From Ciona savignyi (lineage: Eukaryota > Chordata > Ascidiacea > Phlebobranchia > Cionidae), in contig CH002364.1 of NCBI GenBank assembly GCA_000149265.1, positions 261,851-325,850 on the forward strand: a stretch of DNA of 64,000 bases, written 5' to 3'. The notes below the pieces were generated by a model, which was not told the DNA's origin, searched no databases, and saw only the letters and a program-made list of their open reading frames with translations. Both the position numbers and the translations under genes were made by a program. How positions within the stretch are numbered: the first letter of the stretch is position 1; each line of letters opens with the position of its first letter. Positions 43,701-55,300 of this stretch are shown here, piece after piece.

Positions 43701-44725
43701 TTCTGTATTAAGTCCCACCCTTGTAAAATATTATAAATAGAAAATGAGTAGGATAGGATAAAACATTCATGTTTATTTATCCTCGTGAATGGGAAAACCA
43801 GTGTGGTTAACACACGGGCAATCGTCAGATCACCTCGCGCCCCAGGGTTTACAGGAGTTATTGCAGTGTGTTGTGTAAAATTGACATGTTCCTTCCATTT
43901 TGTAGGGCCCATTATTACACTGGGTTCTGGTAAAGTTCTAGTGCCTTGCCCAAGGGCACACCTAACATGGTAACGACCAGTTTCGAAACTGCGACCTTTC
44001 GACTGAAAGACGACGAACTAAACCGCAAAGCTAATTTATCGGACGAGTATTAAGTTAACTGTAAATGCTTTCGCAAATGGTTAAGAGATGTTGCAACTCC
44101 TGCTTAAAAACTGTTGGAAACCACTGATCTAGAAAACTTGACTTGCAGCAACACAATATGGGGTTATTTATTAAAAAAAAAAAACGGTTTGAATTGGCGG
44201 TAACACGCCCGGCCCGGTTAAAAGAGGAATAAAGTAATAACAGAAATGACAATAGAAATATTCATATTTAAACACATACTGGTTTTGCAGGTAAAACATA
44301 GGTTTAATTTTTTTATTAATCTATCTTAACGAACGACCCTAAACTATTTTTCGACTGCTGGGTTGCGACATTCCACAGATATCTTATAATTCCCGATGCC
44401 AATATAATGCAGGGGCTTCCCCTTAATAGGCAAAACACTTGGTTCAATGAACCGTAGAATACTAACTTACAGATTCTGTAAATTAGTATTCTATAAATAA
44501 ACCACATAAAACACAGAAACTCACAATTGTTATCGTTTCTGGTAACTTTTCTGCCGAGCTTGAATTCTTCAACATTTCCACCGACAATTCGACTTTTGGG
44601 CTTTTCTTCTCAACTTCTATGGTGACGTCATCACCAGCGCCTTCTGCGTCACTTCCGATGACGTCGGCAGCCGTGGCGTAATTGAGAAAAAGAAATGAAA
44701 ATGCGGCACAAAGCAGCAATCTCAT
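40741..44725 (-). CDS. Secretory-pathway cyclophilin (peptidyl-prolyl isomerase)
   Basis: Four exons: 44525-44725, 43346-43577, 41447-41563, 40741-40961 (phases 0, 1, 1); 256 residues. Residues 1-19 are a signal peptide ([19 protein letters not shown]), followed by an acidic linker and a cyclophilin domain from about 84. All catalytic positions of CypA are kept: R136, F141, Q144, A181, Q191, F193, W201, L202, H206 (motifs [42 protein letters not shown]). It should isomerise X-Pro bonds of secretory proteins. The C-terminus (after about 212) differs from CypA/B and ends KTEL, a possible weak ER-retrieval signal. An upstream in-frame ATG exists at 45043, but the signal peptide supports 44725. 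Confidence 0.92.
41205..41290 (+). mobile_element. SINE-B copy
   Basis: ACGGTCGTGTGGGCGAATGCC, AAAGCGACCTCCATATAAAA, CGATCCTGGTGACGAGCC. In the last cyclophilin intron. Confidence 0.5.
41315..41412 (+). mobile_element. SINE-B copy
   Basis: GGCCGATCGAATGATTAAAG, AAATCGGTCCTATAGTGACG, CATGGCCCTCATGGGTTCAAG. In tandem with the previous copy. Confidence 0.5.
41640..41910 (-). mobile_element. SINE-A copy
   Basis: Near-consensus: GGATAGGATGGGATATTTG, GTGAATGGGAAAACCAAGGG, CGGGCAATCGTCAGATCGCC, CCGCTGGGTTCAGGCAATACC. The head is degenerate. Confidence 0.85.
42198..42469 (+). mobile_element. TTAA-type MITE, relative of the 3787-4248 element
   Basis: Ends GGGCGTATAACCAATTA and TAATTGGTAGATTGCCCCC, flanked by TTAG (42195-42198) and TTAA (42470-42473). 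Its interior matches the reverse complement of the other copy (TCCTGACATTGGAAATCTTAG, AACTTTTTCCCAACAAAAC on the minus strand) but is about 190 bp shorter. Confidence 0.75.
42660..42770 (+). mobile_element. SINE-A 3' fragment
   Basis: CCGGAAACCCGACGGGGGGCA, CGAGGTGATCTGACGATTTCC, then a degenerate tail. Confidence 0.7.
43036..43345 (+). mobile_element. SINE-A copy abutting a cyclophilin splice donor
   Basis: Full-length: head (CCGGCCCGATGGTCTAAGC, GGTTGCAGGTGCGAAAC), body, and tail GGGGATAAACATGAATATTC followed by TCTA repeats. The TCTA/CTAC tail ends exactly at the low edge of the cyclophilin exon 43346-43577, so on the minus strand the SINE tail supplies the donor GTAGATAGATAG. Confidence 0.9.
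43745..44050 (-). mobile_element. SINE-A copy
   Basis: AGGATAGGATAAAACATTCAT, GTGAATGGGAAAACCAGTGTG, ACGGGCAATCGTCAGATCACC, GACCTTTCGACTGAAAGACGA. In opposite orientation to the 43036 copy, on the other side of the same exon. Confidence 0.87.
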
Positions 44726-45335
44726 GGCTGAATCAAATTTTATGGTAAATTTTAAAACGGGAAATCTAAAAAATAAATCAATTTTTACCAAGGTAAGTTT
44801 TGATCTCAGTATGGGCTCGTAGCTAAAACCTTTTTTAGATAGAATTCTGTGGGTGACTGGTTCACTGAAACCATTCCGTCCTACGAAACGAAGTAATGAA
44901 TGATACAGATTGATGCTGAATGTGGATTTATTTTTATTTACTTTTACCCGTTTTATCCATTCCCTCAATTTCTTATCTAAAGGAATAGTATAATCTATAT
45001 TCTGTGCAGTTATATAGCCGGCTGTATTATTAAGATCTAACACTTTGCGAGAATGCTACAACATCTGTCTTGCACCAAACTACAGAGCACTTCCCTTTAT
45101 TATCCACATCGAATCTTGATTTAATTAATCATCGTTATTTCGCCGTGGGGATTTCTGATTGGCTCATAACTTGTTATGAATTAATAATACAGTCGGTTAC
45201 ACGTAACAATTGCTCCATAAAGAGAAAACTATTGATTTTTCGAGTGCGTCAAATGTGACGCGTTATAAGTTGAAACGCTCCAGTGATTAAACGTCTAAAT
45301 TTAAGTGACGATTTTTGCCATGTTATTGTGTAGAG

Positions 45336-45400
45336 CAGTGGTTCTCGATCTTTTTGACCCCGTGGCACACCCGAAACCAACTAAGAAACATACGGGCGCA
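45336..45400 (+). mobile_element. hAT-like terminal fragment
   Basis: CAGTGGTTCTCGATCTTTTTG followed by ACCCCGTGGCACACCC resembles the 5' end of Charlie-type hAT elements. I could not find a matching right end. Confidence 0.45.
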
Positions 45401-45889
45401 CTTTGCACAGGCAGTAAAAACAATATGCTAAATACTCACACAATTTGGAAAAAATATGGAAAATTAAAAGTTTATTTTAAATAATTTCATCACCAATTTT
45501 TCCACATAACGAAAAAATTACGGTTTCTCGAGCGCTCTTGCTTTTCGGAAGTTAGTGTATAAGAACTAACGTTACAAAGAAAAAAACGAACTAGACACAA
45601 ACCAATTAGTAGTTTATGATCTATGCACACTCTGTCGTAAATTTACGAAATGCAAAAGAACCTGTCGTTCAAACACGCTATTTTAACACAAAGGAAGTAT
45701 ATATTTATAAAAATGTGAAAACGTGGCCGTTAAACCCAAGCACGTTTACAATAAATTGAAATTAATTAGCGCAAAGTAAATGGGAGAAAACGAGTTGTTA
45801 CAATCGTCTTTGCGGATAAATTAAAATATGCATTACTGACCGATAACCTAACGAACACAGTCGAACTAATTTTCAAATAGCAGTTAGTT

Positions 45890-46617
45890 CAGGGGTGGGC
45901 AACATACGGCCCGCGGGCCGGGTCCGGCCCGTGAAGGGATTTCGACCGGCCCCCAGACTGTATCTAACAATAACCTGTAATGTGGCCCAGGTCCGGTCCG
46001 CTGTCTGTATCCAACCACACACTAATGTAGTCCGACGTATCATTCCTAAAAGTTGGCTGTCGCTCTACTCTTACCGCACTGTTATTGCGAGCTGGTGAAA
46101 TAAACAATTGCCCTAGTGAACAATCAATTGTGTTAGCACACTTTTTAAACAAACAATATAAGGTCAAAACAGAAAGCGTTGTAAACATCAGACACTACTG
46201 GGGTACTTTGTAACAACGTGACTGTTATTGTTAGTTTTTCTTTAGCTGTTATCAGTTATATTTAAATTTCAAATATAAATGGATTTTATGAATTTTTAAT
46301 GATTATTAACCATGGAATATTCTATGAAACATAAATTAGAAAGAGAATTTCGAGCATTTAACAAATATTGGATACCAAAGTATTTTTACAAAGGTTGGCA
46401 ACAAAGCAGTATGTTTATGTATGGTCAGAAGTGTTGCGGTATTAAAAGAGTACAACATTAGTCGTCATTATTTGACGAAACACAGAAACTATGGAAATAA
46501 TTTTGTAAATAAATGATGTGGTTAAGTTATTAAATATTATTCATCTAATAATCTGGCCCACCAAGAACTTTATTTTCCCACATCTGGCCCGCATACTAGA
46601 AAAGTTGCCCGCCCCTG
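45890..46617. mobile_element. Non-autonomous hAT element, 728 bp
   Basis: Starts CAGGGGTGGGCAACATACGG and ends with the complement of CAGGGGCGGGCAACTTTTC, bounded by a perfect 8-bp duplication AGTTAGTT (45882-45889, 46618-46625). GGCCCGCGGGCC and GGCCCGCA blocks inside each end are typical of vertebrate-type hAT/Charlie termini. No transposase. Confidence 0.92.
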
Positions 46618-46684
46618 AGTTAGTTGCTTATAGGCGTAATGTGAATTGAATTTACTTATCTTATCAAAGTCTGGTATAGGTTAT

Positions 46685-46955
46685 TTCGACGCCTTTTAAG
46701 TGAAAGAGTTAAGCTTCGAAACTGGTCGCTAGCTAGTCGGTTGTGTCCTTGGGAAAGACACTTAGCGGGCATTACCTTAACTCAGTGAAATGATGGGTTC
46801 TACCAAATTGCAGAAACGTCTTTTATACAATACACATTGTAATAGCTCCGGTAACTCGACGGTGGACGCGAGGTAAATTGACGATTGCCCGTGTGATAAC
46901 ACCACTTGCGTTTTCCCACTCACGGGATAAAACGTAAATATCCTATCTTTTAGAC
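46685..46955 (+). mobile_element. SINE-A copy
   Basis: Head CGACGCCTTTTAAGTGAAAG, then AACTGGTCGCTAGCTAGTCGG, TGTCCTTGGGAAAGACACTTA, CGATTGCCCGTGTGATAAC, CCACTCACGGGATAAAAC. Lies just downstream of the hAT element. Confidence 0.85.
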
Positions 46956-47910
46956 TATATTTGACCTATAAAGCAGTATGCTGTTGTATTATCTTTCAAA
47001 TTTTAAATTGTAGGCCTATATTGTTAGGATACAATTTCAAAGCGTTGATATTTTGATTTGCTTTTTATATAGCAATTACGAATAAACGTTAGAAATGATA
47101 CAAAAAATACATATGTAGGTAAATGGCTCCAACAAACTTGACAGGCTGATTTATTGATTAACCCTTCGCTGGTTTGGTTCGTGTCTGGCGCGCGATCTGC
47201 CTTTGTGATAATGCCTTTTTATGTTTCTATTCATTGGGATAAAACTAGATTCTACTGTATTTATCCTCCTCATCGATAATGCTTTATCGTTATGCATATT
47301 CTGAGGTGCTGTGAAAGATGGGTACTGAAACAATTTGAAACACAGCCTTAAATATGGTTTATTGGGAAATCTCCATTGGATTGAATATACTACAACAGCT
47401 TCGGTAAACTGACTGTTGACATACAACTTTTGTTAAAACACTCTCCCCCCGCTTTATCCCAAGATAAACACTACACCCTGCTGTAGTTAACACACTCAAT
47501 AGGTTTCCAAATTGCACTCCACGTACTAACAGCAGCTTTCACAAATAAAAAACAACGATTTCTATATTCCACCACCTGTATTGAAGACTAATGACGTCAC
47601 GTGACGTAATAAACAAACTAAACATTATGGTATACAATAAAATTATACTTGACTAAATTGTTTTGAAGAAAACTGGATTCAATAATTTAAATAATGAAAA
47701 CATACGAAATTTCGATTATAATCCTTTAAACGACATGCTTTAAAATAAATTGACGGTTTAACGGGTCAAGTGCATTAAACATATTGCACTTCGAAATTCG
47801 GATATCAGGGTTAATGTTGCACCGACATTTAAATGATTATCTATACAATGTATTCTATGGAACGCACCTATGTAAAATAATGCAAAATGTACTGTTTGTA
47901 TGATACAGAT

Positions 47911-48096
47911 CAGGGCTTCCCAAACTGGGGGTCGCACAATGAATATTTTAGGTCATAAAGATAACATCAATTTTACACAAACTACTATACCTGTTGTACT
48001 ATTTCGATCTGTTTAAGATTTTAACATAAAGACGGGTTGCAGAAAATTTATATTAAATTGACATGGGTCGTAAGCTTAGAAGTTTGGGAAGCCCTG
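47911..48096. mobile_element. hAT-type MITE, 186 bp
   Basis: Ends CAGGGCTTCCCAAACTG and the complement of CAGGGCTTCCCAAACTT; flanks ATACAGAT and ATATAGAC agree at 6 of 8 positions. A GGGGGTCGC motif follows the left end. Confidence 0.82.
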
Positions 48097-48864
48097 ATAT
48101 AGACTATGCATAAATGCCATAAATGCCAACGGTAAATATATGCATGATATGAAAGATATTGCGGCGGTTTAACTGATGGTATGTTTGTTAGAATATGAGT
48201 TGCAAAGTATCGATTGTGCTGTGGCAAAAACAGGTTTAAAAAATTGCATTATAGTGCACACAATACAGGAACATATAGGTTTAGCGTGGAAGAATAATTG
48301 AATTCCGACCAACAGAGATAATGTGACTGGGTCATAATGAAATGAATAGGTCATGTCTCAATTATAATATGAAAGATATTGCTTGGCCATTTGTGTATAA
48401 TAACTAACGGTAAAATTATCATTTTTAGAGTTGCATTGGTGTTTGATATTGGATGTGTTATGTTTTATATTAGGAATTCTAAACCGATGTTAGTGCAGCC
48501 CTACCCCCATTCCTTAGCTACTATAACAGGTTAACTATAATTATAACATGTTAACTGCGATACACATTACAAACATCATGTACACACACCATGTACACAC
48601 AAAATAACCTGGATAAGAGCCACAGTCTGGTGCTGGTGTGGTTTGCAGTACAACTTAAATACAAATACACAAATCTATTTATAAAGCGAGGAGAAAAATA
48701 AAAATGTGCAAAATAAAGTTTGATTCGGAATTCAGGAAGTGACACGGTAAGTATTCGGCAAAGTTTGGTGTCATTAGTTAAGAAAGTATGTGTATTGTCT
48801 TTTGATTGGTTGATATAATTTTTTACAATGAAAAATTAACCATTTAAATCTTTATTTTCTGTGC

Positions 48865-48935
48865 CGAGTTTTGAACCCATGATGGGCTCGTCACTAGGAG
48901 CGTTAACTATTCAGCCAATCTTAATCTTGGTATGT
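48865..48935 (-). mobile_element. SINE-B fragment
   Basis: GTTTTGAACCCATGATGGGC, TCGTCACTAGGAGCGTTAAC, TATTCAGCCAATC. Confidence 0.5.
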
Positions 48936-49341
48936 GTTTTAACGAAATATCAATGGATATTGAGACCTTGTGTTAACTATTCAACGAAATGCAAAAAATA
49001 ACATAAAAACCTGATTGGATATGTATCATACCAATATACAAAGAAAATTGGCACAAATATGTACAGAGCAAAAGCATGTACAGGGTATAGTGTCTTAACT
49101 AGTCAGATACCACTAATTATGATAACAAGTATAATCCTGAATCTCTGAATAGTTGGTTGTGTATTTATCAAGGTTTGTTTCTACTGTATTTTAAAATATT
49201 GGCCAGTTAAAAATGTGCCGCCAAAAAATATAGCGAAGTATAAATTTAACAGGATTAAAACGTTATAAGTTAAAGTCTAAAATGCTACAAATATGTAACA
49301 CAACATAAATGAAGAATAAAACTCCTTTCATTTAAAAACAA

Positions 49342-52300
49342 TCAAAAAGCATCACTCATATTTTTAAAAGGTCTCACTGCTACATCAACTGGGAGGTCAA
49401 ATGCGATGGGATCCAGTTTGGACAACACTGTTATCACCCCCTCCATACCAGTGCGAGCAACATAGCTGGCATCACTGTAATGCTTCGATATGATGCTGGG
49501 AACCCTGGAGATCAGCCGAATCCAGCGAGATAGTCGACCCGCATTCAATCCGAGGCATATCAGGGCTGGAAGATGGAATGATGAGTTGAAAAGGAAGGGT
49601 AGGGGGTTAGTGGGTGCGGTTGAAAGAAAGGCACCAAAATTTTTAGGCAAAACTTACTTTCTGTGAAAAAAACAAGGAAAAACAGAGCAAGTCATCATAT
49701 GGCAAAATTGCAAGTCATCATATGGCTATCATTGTCGTAACACGTAAGACTCATGCAGTGGTGCAATACGGACATTACAAAAGGTTTGCCGGTCTTGTCA
49801 CCAATTAAATGTGACCACAACTGGGCAGCAACACAAGACAATAGACTTTTTGTGATGAAGACAAAGCCTTTATTACGACATAATTTAGGGTATTTTTATA
49901 GTCAATTCAGGCACTGCAACAATCTAAAGGTAATCACCAAAGATTCTAACACTTCCGTTATTTCGAAAACCAGTGTTACTAATGACTGCTGTTGGTTTCT
50001 GATATACAAGCAATAAAGAAACATATAAGATTTGATTTTAACCAATCACCTTTCAGCATTGCATCGTAACCTCGTTTCAGAGGGTCGTGATCTTTCACCA
50101 CTAGATGGATCGCCTCTAACAGAGAATGCTTTGCGCTGTAAACATAGAAATAGAACATCGTAGTATTTATAGAAATAACATTTCAATAAATCAAAATGGG
50201 AGAAAAAATTAATTGTTGAAATAAAAATATAAAATAGGTGAATATCAGATAAAATATTCATGTTTACCCCATGAATGGGAAAACCAAGGGAGTTAACACA
50301 CAGACAATTGTCAGATCACCTCGCACCACTTGTCAGGTTACCGTAGCTATTGCAGTGTGTTGTGTATGCATGAGGTGTTCCTTTAATTTAATAAAAACCC
50401 ATGAAACAACTGAGTTCAGGGAATGTCCGTTAAGTGTCTTCACCAAGGACACAGCCCATTAGAAAACGACCAGGTTCGAACTTGCATCTGAAAAGCGATG
50501 AACTAATCCACCAAGCTAGTCTGGCAGTAAAACCTATAACAAAAAGATAAATTTAAAAAAATACAAATTATTTCTCATCTTACATTTTTGATCTGGATGT
50601 GTCGCCGTTGGCAACTAGATCATCAAGGTTGAACGACCTCGTTAGCATCCGGGATGGGGAGCGAGCGAGTTCGGGTCCGTTCTTCAACTCGTAGTACTCC
50701 AGGAACAACTCCCATGGGTGCATGGGTTCTGTGGATGTGGGGGGGCTACATAGTGAGGTAGATGTGGGGGCGATGGGTTACAAGGTGGGGTCGATGTAGG
50801 GGTGATGTAATCGATGGGTAATTTTTGTTGTGGGTTATCTTGCTTCATGATTCAACGAATATGATAACAAGCTGATCATGCACCCACGTGAAGCATATTT
50901 GGTGTCCATGCTTCTTGGCAGCAGACACGATATAGGGGAGATCAGGGCAGAACTGTGGCTGCCGATGGCGTCGTGCACANNNNNNNNNNNNNNNNNNNNN
51001 NNNNNNNNNNNNNNNNNNNNNNNNNNNNNNNNNNNNNNNNNNNNNNNNNNNNNNNNNNNNNNNNNNNNNNNNNNNNNNNNNNNNNNNNNNNNNNNNNNNN
51101 NNNNNNNNNNNNNNNNNNNNNNNNNNNNNNNNNNNNNNNNNNNNNNNNNNNNNNNNNNNNNNNNNNNNNNNNNNNNNNNNNNNNNNNNNNNNNNNNNNNN
51201 NNNNNNNNNNNNNNNNNNNNNNNNNNNNNNNNNNNNNNNNNNNNNNNNNNNNNNNNNNNNNNNNNNNNNNNNNNNNNNNNNNNNNNNNNNNNNNNNNNNN
51301 NNNNNNNNNNNNNNNNNNNNNNNNNNNNNNNNNNNNNNNNNNNNNNNNNNNNNNNNNNNNNNNNNNNNNNNNNNNNNNNNNNNNNNNNNNNNNNNNNNNN
51401 NNNNNNNNNNNNNNNNNNNNNNNNNNNNNNNNNNNNNNNNNNNNNNNNNNNNNNNNNNNNNNNNNNNNNNNNNNNNNNNNNNNNNNNNTGGGCAAGGCAC
51501 TTCGCGAACATGCTGGAACCCAGCGGATTAATGGGTTCTACTTATTTAAAGGAATGTCTCAATCACACAGCAATAGCTTCAGTAAACCGACAGTGGGCGC
51601 AAGGTAGTCTGATGTTTGCTCGTGTAATAATGCTCCTTGCGTTTTCCATTCACAAAGATAAACATGAATATCATATTATATCGCCACAAAGTTTTTGGCT
51701 GTGATGGCAGCCACTGGCAGTGTATCGGAATGTTCATTGGAAAGTGGTAAAGATTACAACCAACTTATTAAAAACAACTGTATCCTGAAGACAGTTGGTA
51801 AGTTAACTTAATTTATGTGTTGAGTGTATTGTGTATATTAACCAAACAGCGAATAGATTCTTGTGACAAGTTTACGTTTATCATTCAAACATTGCTTTGT
51901 TACTTTTTGAGGCTCTTAAAGTTAAAGCAATTTCACATTATAGAGATTTAGATTTTTTGAACACCAGAGGACAATGAGCTTGAATTGACAATCACAGAAC
52001 TTTAGTTGTCACATTTTATTTTGATCAGGATAGGATATCCATGTTTATCCTGTGAATTGGAAAACCAAAGGAGTTAGGTTAACACACGGGCAATCGTAAG
52101 ATTTCCCACGTCCACATACACACATTTTTTTAATTTGGTAGAACAAGTTAATCTGCTGAGTTCAGACAATGTCCATTAAGTGCCTTGCCCAAGGACAAAA
52201 CCTAATTAGTGACCAGTTTCAAACCTGCAACCCTTCAGCTAAAAGGTGACGCACTAACCCACCAAGCTAATCAGTAGTTTGTACAGTATAAGAATCTAGG

Positions 52301-55300
52301 GATATAAACTATCCAGTATATACCAAAAAACACATTACGACATCTCAATTATGCAACGTTCCACCTGGGTTAATTCATCAGCGACCAAATTCAACCGATC
52401 ACCATCACCATCCTCATAACTCGATAAACTTGACGTTTCCGTCTCCGATTCCCCGTCACATCCTCGCGACTCTTTGGCAGCTACCAATCTATAAATATTT
52501 TATATATATGGCTTCGATCTATAGATATCTCATATATATTTGGCTTCGATCTATAGATATTTTATATACATGGCTTCGATCTATAGATGTTTTATATATA
52601 TGGCTTCGATCTATAGATATCTCATATATATATATGGCTTCGATCTATAGATATCTCATATATATGGATTCGATCTATAGATATCTTACATGTATGGCTT
52701 CGATCTATAGATATCTTACATGTATGGCTTCGATCTATAGATATCTTATATACATGGCTTCGATCTATAGATATCTTATATATTTAGCATCGATCTATAG
52801 ATATTAGATATCTCATATATATTGCTTTGATCTATAGATATCTTATATATATGGTTTCTTTCAAAAGATATCTTTTATATATGGCTTCGTCCTATAGATA
52901 TCTCTATCTATAGATAGATATTGTCAGGTTGAATTAAAAGGATTACAATTTCAGATGTTGTATTTATGCTACGGGATGTTTCATTTTATGCATCCTTGCA
53001 ATTTATTTAGTCGGATACCCACTGCTCATAGACCAGTGGAATTGAAACGAACTTAAATGTGATGCCCACAACATATTGAAAATGGAAAGGTTAACATAAG
53101 GCTGCAACGATATATTGACAAACTTAGCTACAAGAGTAACGCAATTATCGCGATACGTGACCCGCGATTACTGATACTTTATTACAAATACTGTCGCAGC
53201 GTTAAGTACACAACATATTGAGAGGATTTTTACAGATGGATTTAGAAGTGAATTCCACTTCCATGGACATCAGTCTTAACAAGCATTCCACCCACATTAA
53301 TTCAAAACCCTCGTATATATGAAATGTTTTTACTGAATACTGTTTCGACCCACATTAATATGAAAAGTAACAAAATTTTCAAGTGACCTGACATGGTTAA
53401 CCGCTTGTTTGAGATGGTCGATCAAGGATTTTGTGTCGACGATCGTTTCCTCGGGTTGACTTCGTCCGCCACAGCCGAACTGGGTGATCGAGAACATCTG
53501 CATTTAAAGTGGCATTTTGTGTTAATTTTGTTAAAACATGAATTAATATTACAACAGGATACTTTATCTTTGGATCCAGTACTGCAAAAAAGTGTCATTT
53601 TATTAGCATGGTTAAACAAAATAGTAGCATTTTATTAGCATGGTTAAACAAATCCTATTAACAATGGCAAAAAGGAGCTTTATAATCTGTGGGACAGCGG
53701 GGCGGGACAACACACTGTTTTGTGGAAGAGTGAAAAGAGGGACGGTAACAAAAAATGATAATGTATTTTCGTCAGTAACACGAGCAGGACACGGTGTATT
53801 GTGAGCGGCATAACTTTTATTATTATATACCCCGGCTCATGTTATAGTGTGTTGTTCCATCCCGCTATCCCGCAGATTTAGTGAAAACCACCAAAAGTTG
53901 ATTTTCTTGTGGGGATTCTATAAAAAAGTATTAACTGCTGTTTTTTGGAAAAAACCCAAAATTTAAAAAAACATGGATTGACCGTTCGACACAGCCATAT
54001 TGTCGTGATGTTATCATCACATGAATGAAGATCGATTGTGTTGAAACAATGGAGATAATTATAATGCATTACTTGATGAAAGTGTCAGATGCACTTAAGC
54101 ACCACCCACAAAGCACAAGCCTGTTTTTTTTCCATTTATCAGTAAAACCGCAACCTAAAACTCACTAATTTCCACTAATTTTTTTTTTGTTTTTTTAGTT
54201 TTTTCTTATTATAAGTTGATTATATTTTTTGTAACTTAACACTAATTTAAAAAAATTCAAATTTAATATTTGTAGTCTAGCCCAGTAGTCCGCAACCTTG
54301 TATTACTCGGGGCACATTTAGAAACTTACCAAATTTTATAGTAACACACAGTATCATTTAACTAAAATACCATTCATTATAATTATAACAACGGGAGGTC
54401 TTCTGAAAAGCTATTTGATATTATATTAGCAAAGTTTCTAATAGCCTTAATACTAAATTTCAAAAAAAATACAATACATGTTTATTTGGTAAAACTGATT
54501 TAAAAAAAAAATTATTTTTCCGCGGCACAGCTAGTATTATCTTGAGGGACGGGTAGTGTTTCGCGGCAAACTAGTGGCAGAGTACTGCTCTAACCCAATA
54601 ATAACCAGTATCATGACTTTTTTTAACTGATGTTCAACCAGAATTTAATATTTTTAATTTAAATTGTAGATGAAAGTAGTTTTAATAAACTTTCAAGCTG
54701 ATTATTAGGTTATTCATGTGTAATGTTCTGGTATGTTTAATGTCAAAATATTTGCTTCTGTAATATATGGAAAACCAAGTAACCAACAGTTTAATTGGAT
54801 GAATTTAAATTAGTATCCAAGTAACCACACTAAAATAAGTGGGGTTATTATACAACAATGAACAAATGTACATAGCAACAGATGACTGTATCGAATTGTC
54901 AATTATAAGCTGGAGAACCGAATGAATCGACAGTTATTGTTGGTTATCTCTAGTCTACAATGCAGTAAATGATTCGGTTTATTTAAAATATAAAAAGGCT
55001 TTAAAACGTGATGTAAAATTCTGTAAAAAATATATAAAATGTAAACAAAAATGTAAAAAAGTAAAAAGTGATGTAAAAAAGCCTACACCGCAGATCTAAA
55101 AGGTTGAAACGTGATGTAAGTTTTACCTGAATAAGAGTCAACGCTCTTCGCACAAGCGCCAATGCTTGTCTACGTTCGGATTGTTTGTGTTGCGGCTTCT
55201 TACTGGTGGGGTTGGGTATGGAACCAGATGATTTGCCATCTGCGAGGGAAATGGATATTAGGGTGATGTGATGGGGGTCACTACACTACAATTAAAAGTA

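Larger units (their letters stand above)
44726..49341. other. Intergenic region with hAT-type elements
   Basis: Holds the cyclophilin promoter side, a hAT end-like sequence (45336-45400), a complete 728-bp hAT element (45890-46617), a SINE-A (46685-46955), a 186-bp MITE (47911-48096) and a SINE-B piece (48865-48935). No gene is supported. Confidence 0.6.

Noticed and set aside
43023..43736. 237-residue plus-strand frame
   Set aside because: Runs through a SINE-A and antisense through the cyclophilin exon.
50835..51704. Several frames of about 190-250 residues on both strands
   Set aside because: They consist mainly of unknown residues across the N gap. Only the 50888-50979 minus-strand part is supported, as RUNDC1.
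52430..52807. 125-residue open frame of repeated Ile/Tyr/Ser/Asp units
   Set aside because: Direct translation of the 30-bp minisatellite, antisense to a RUNDC1 exon at its left end.
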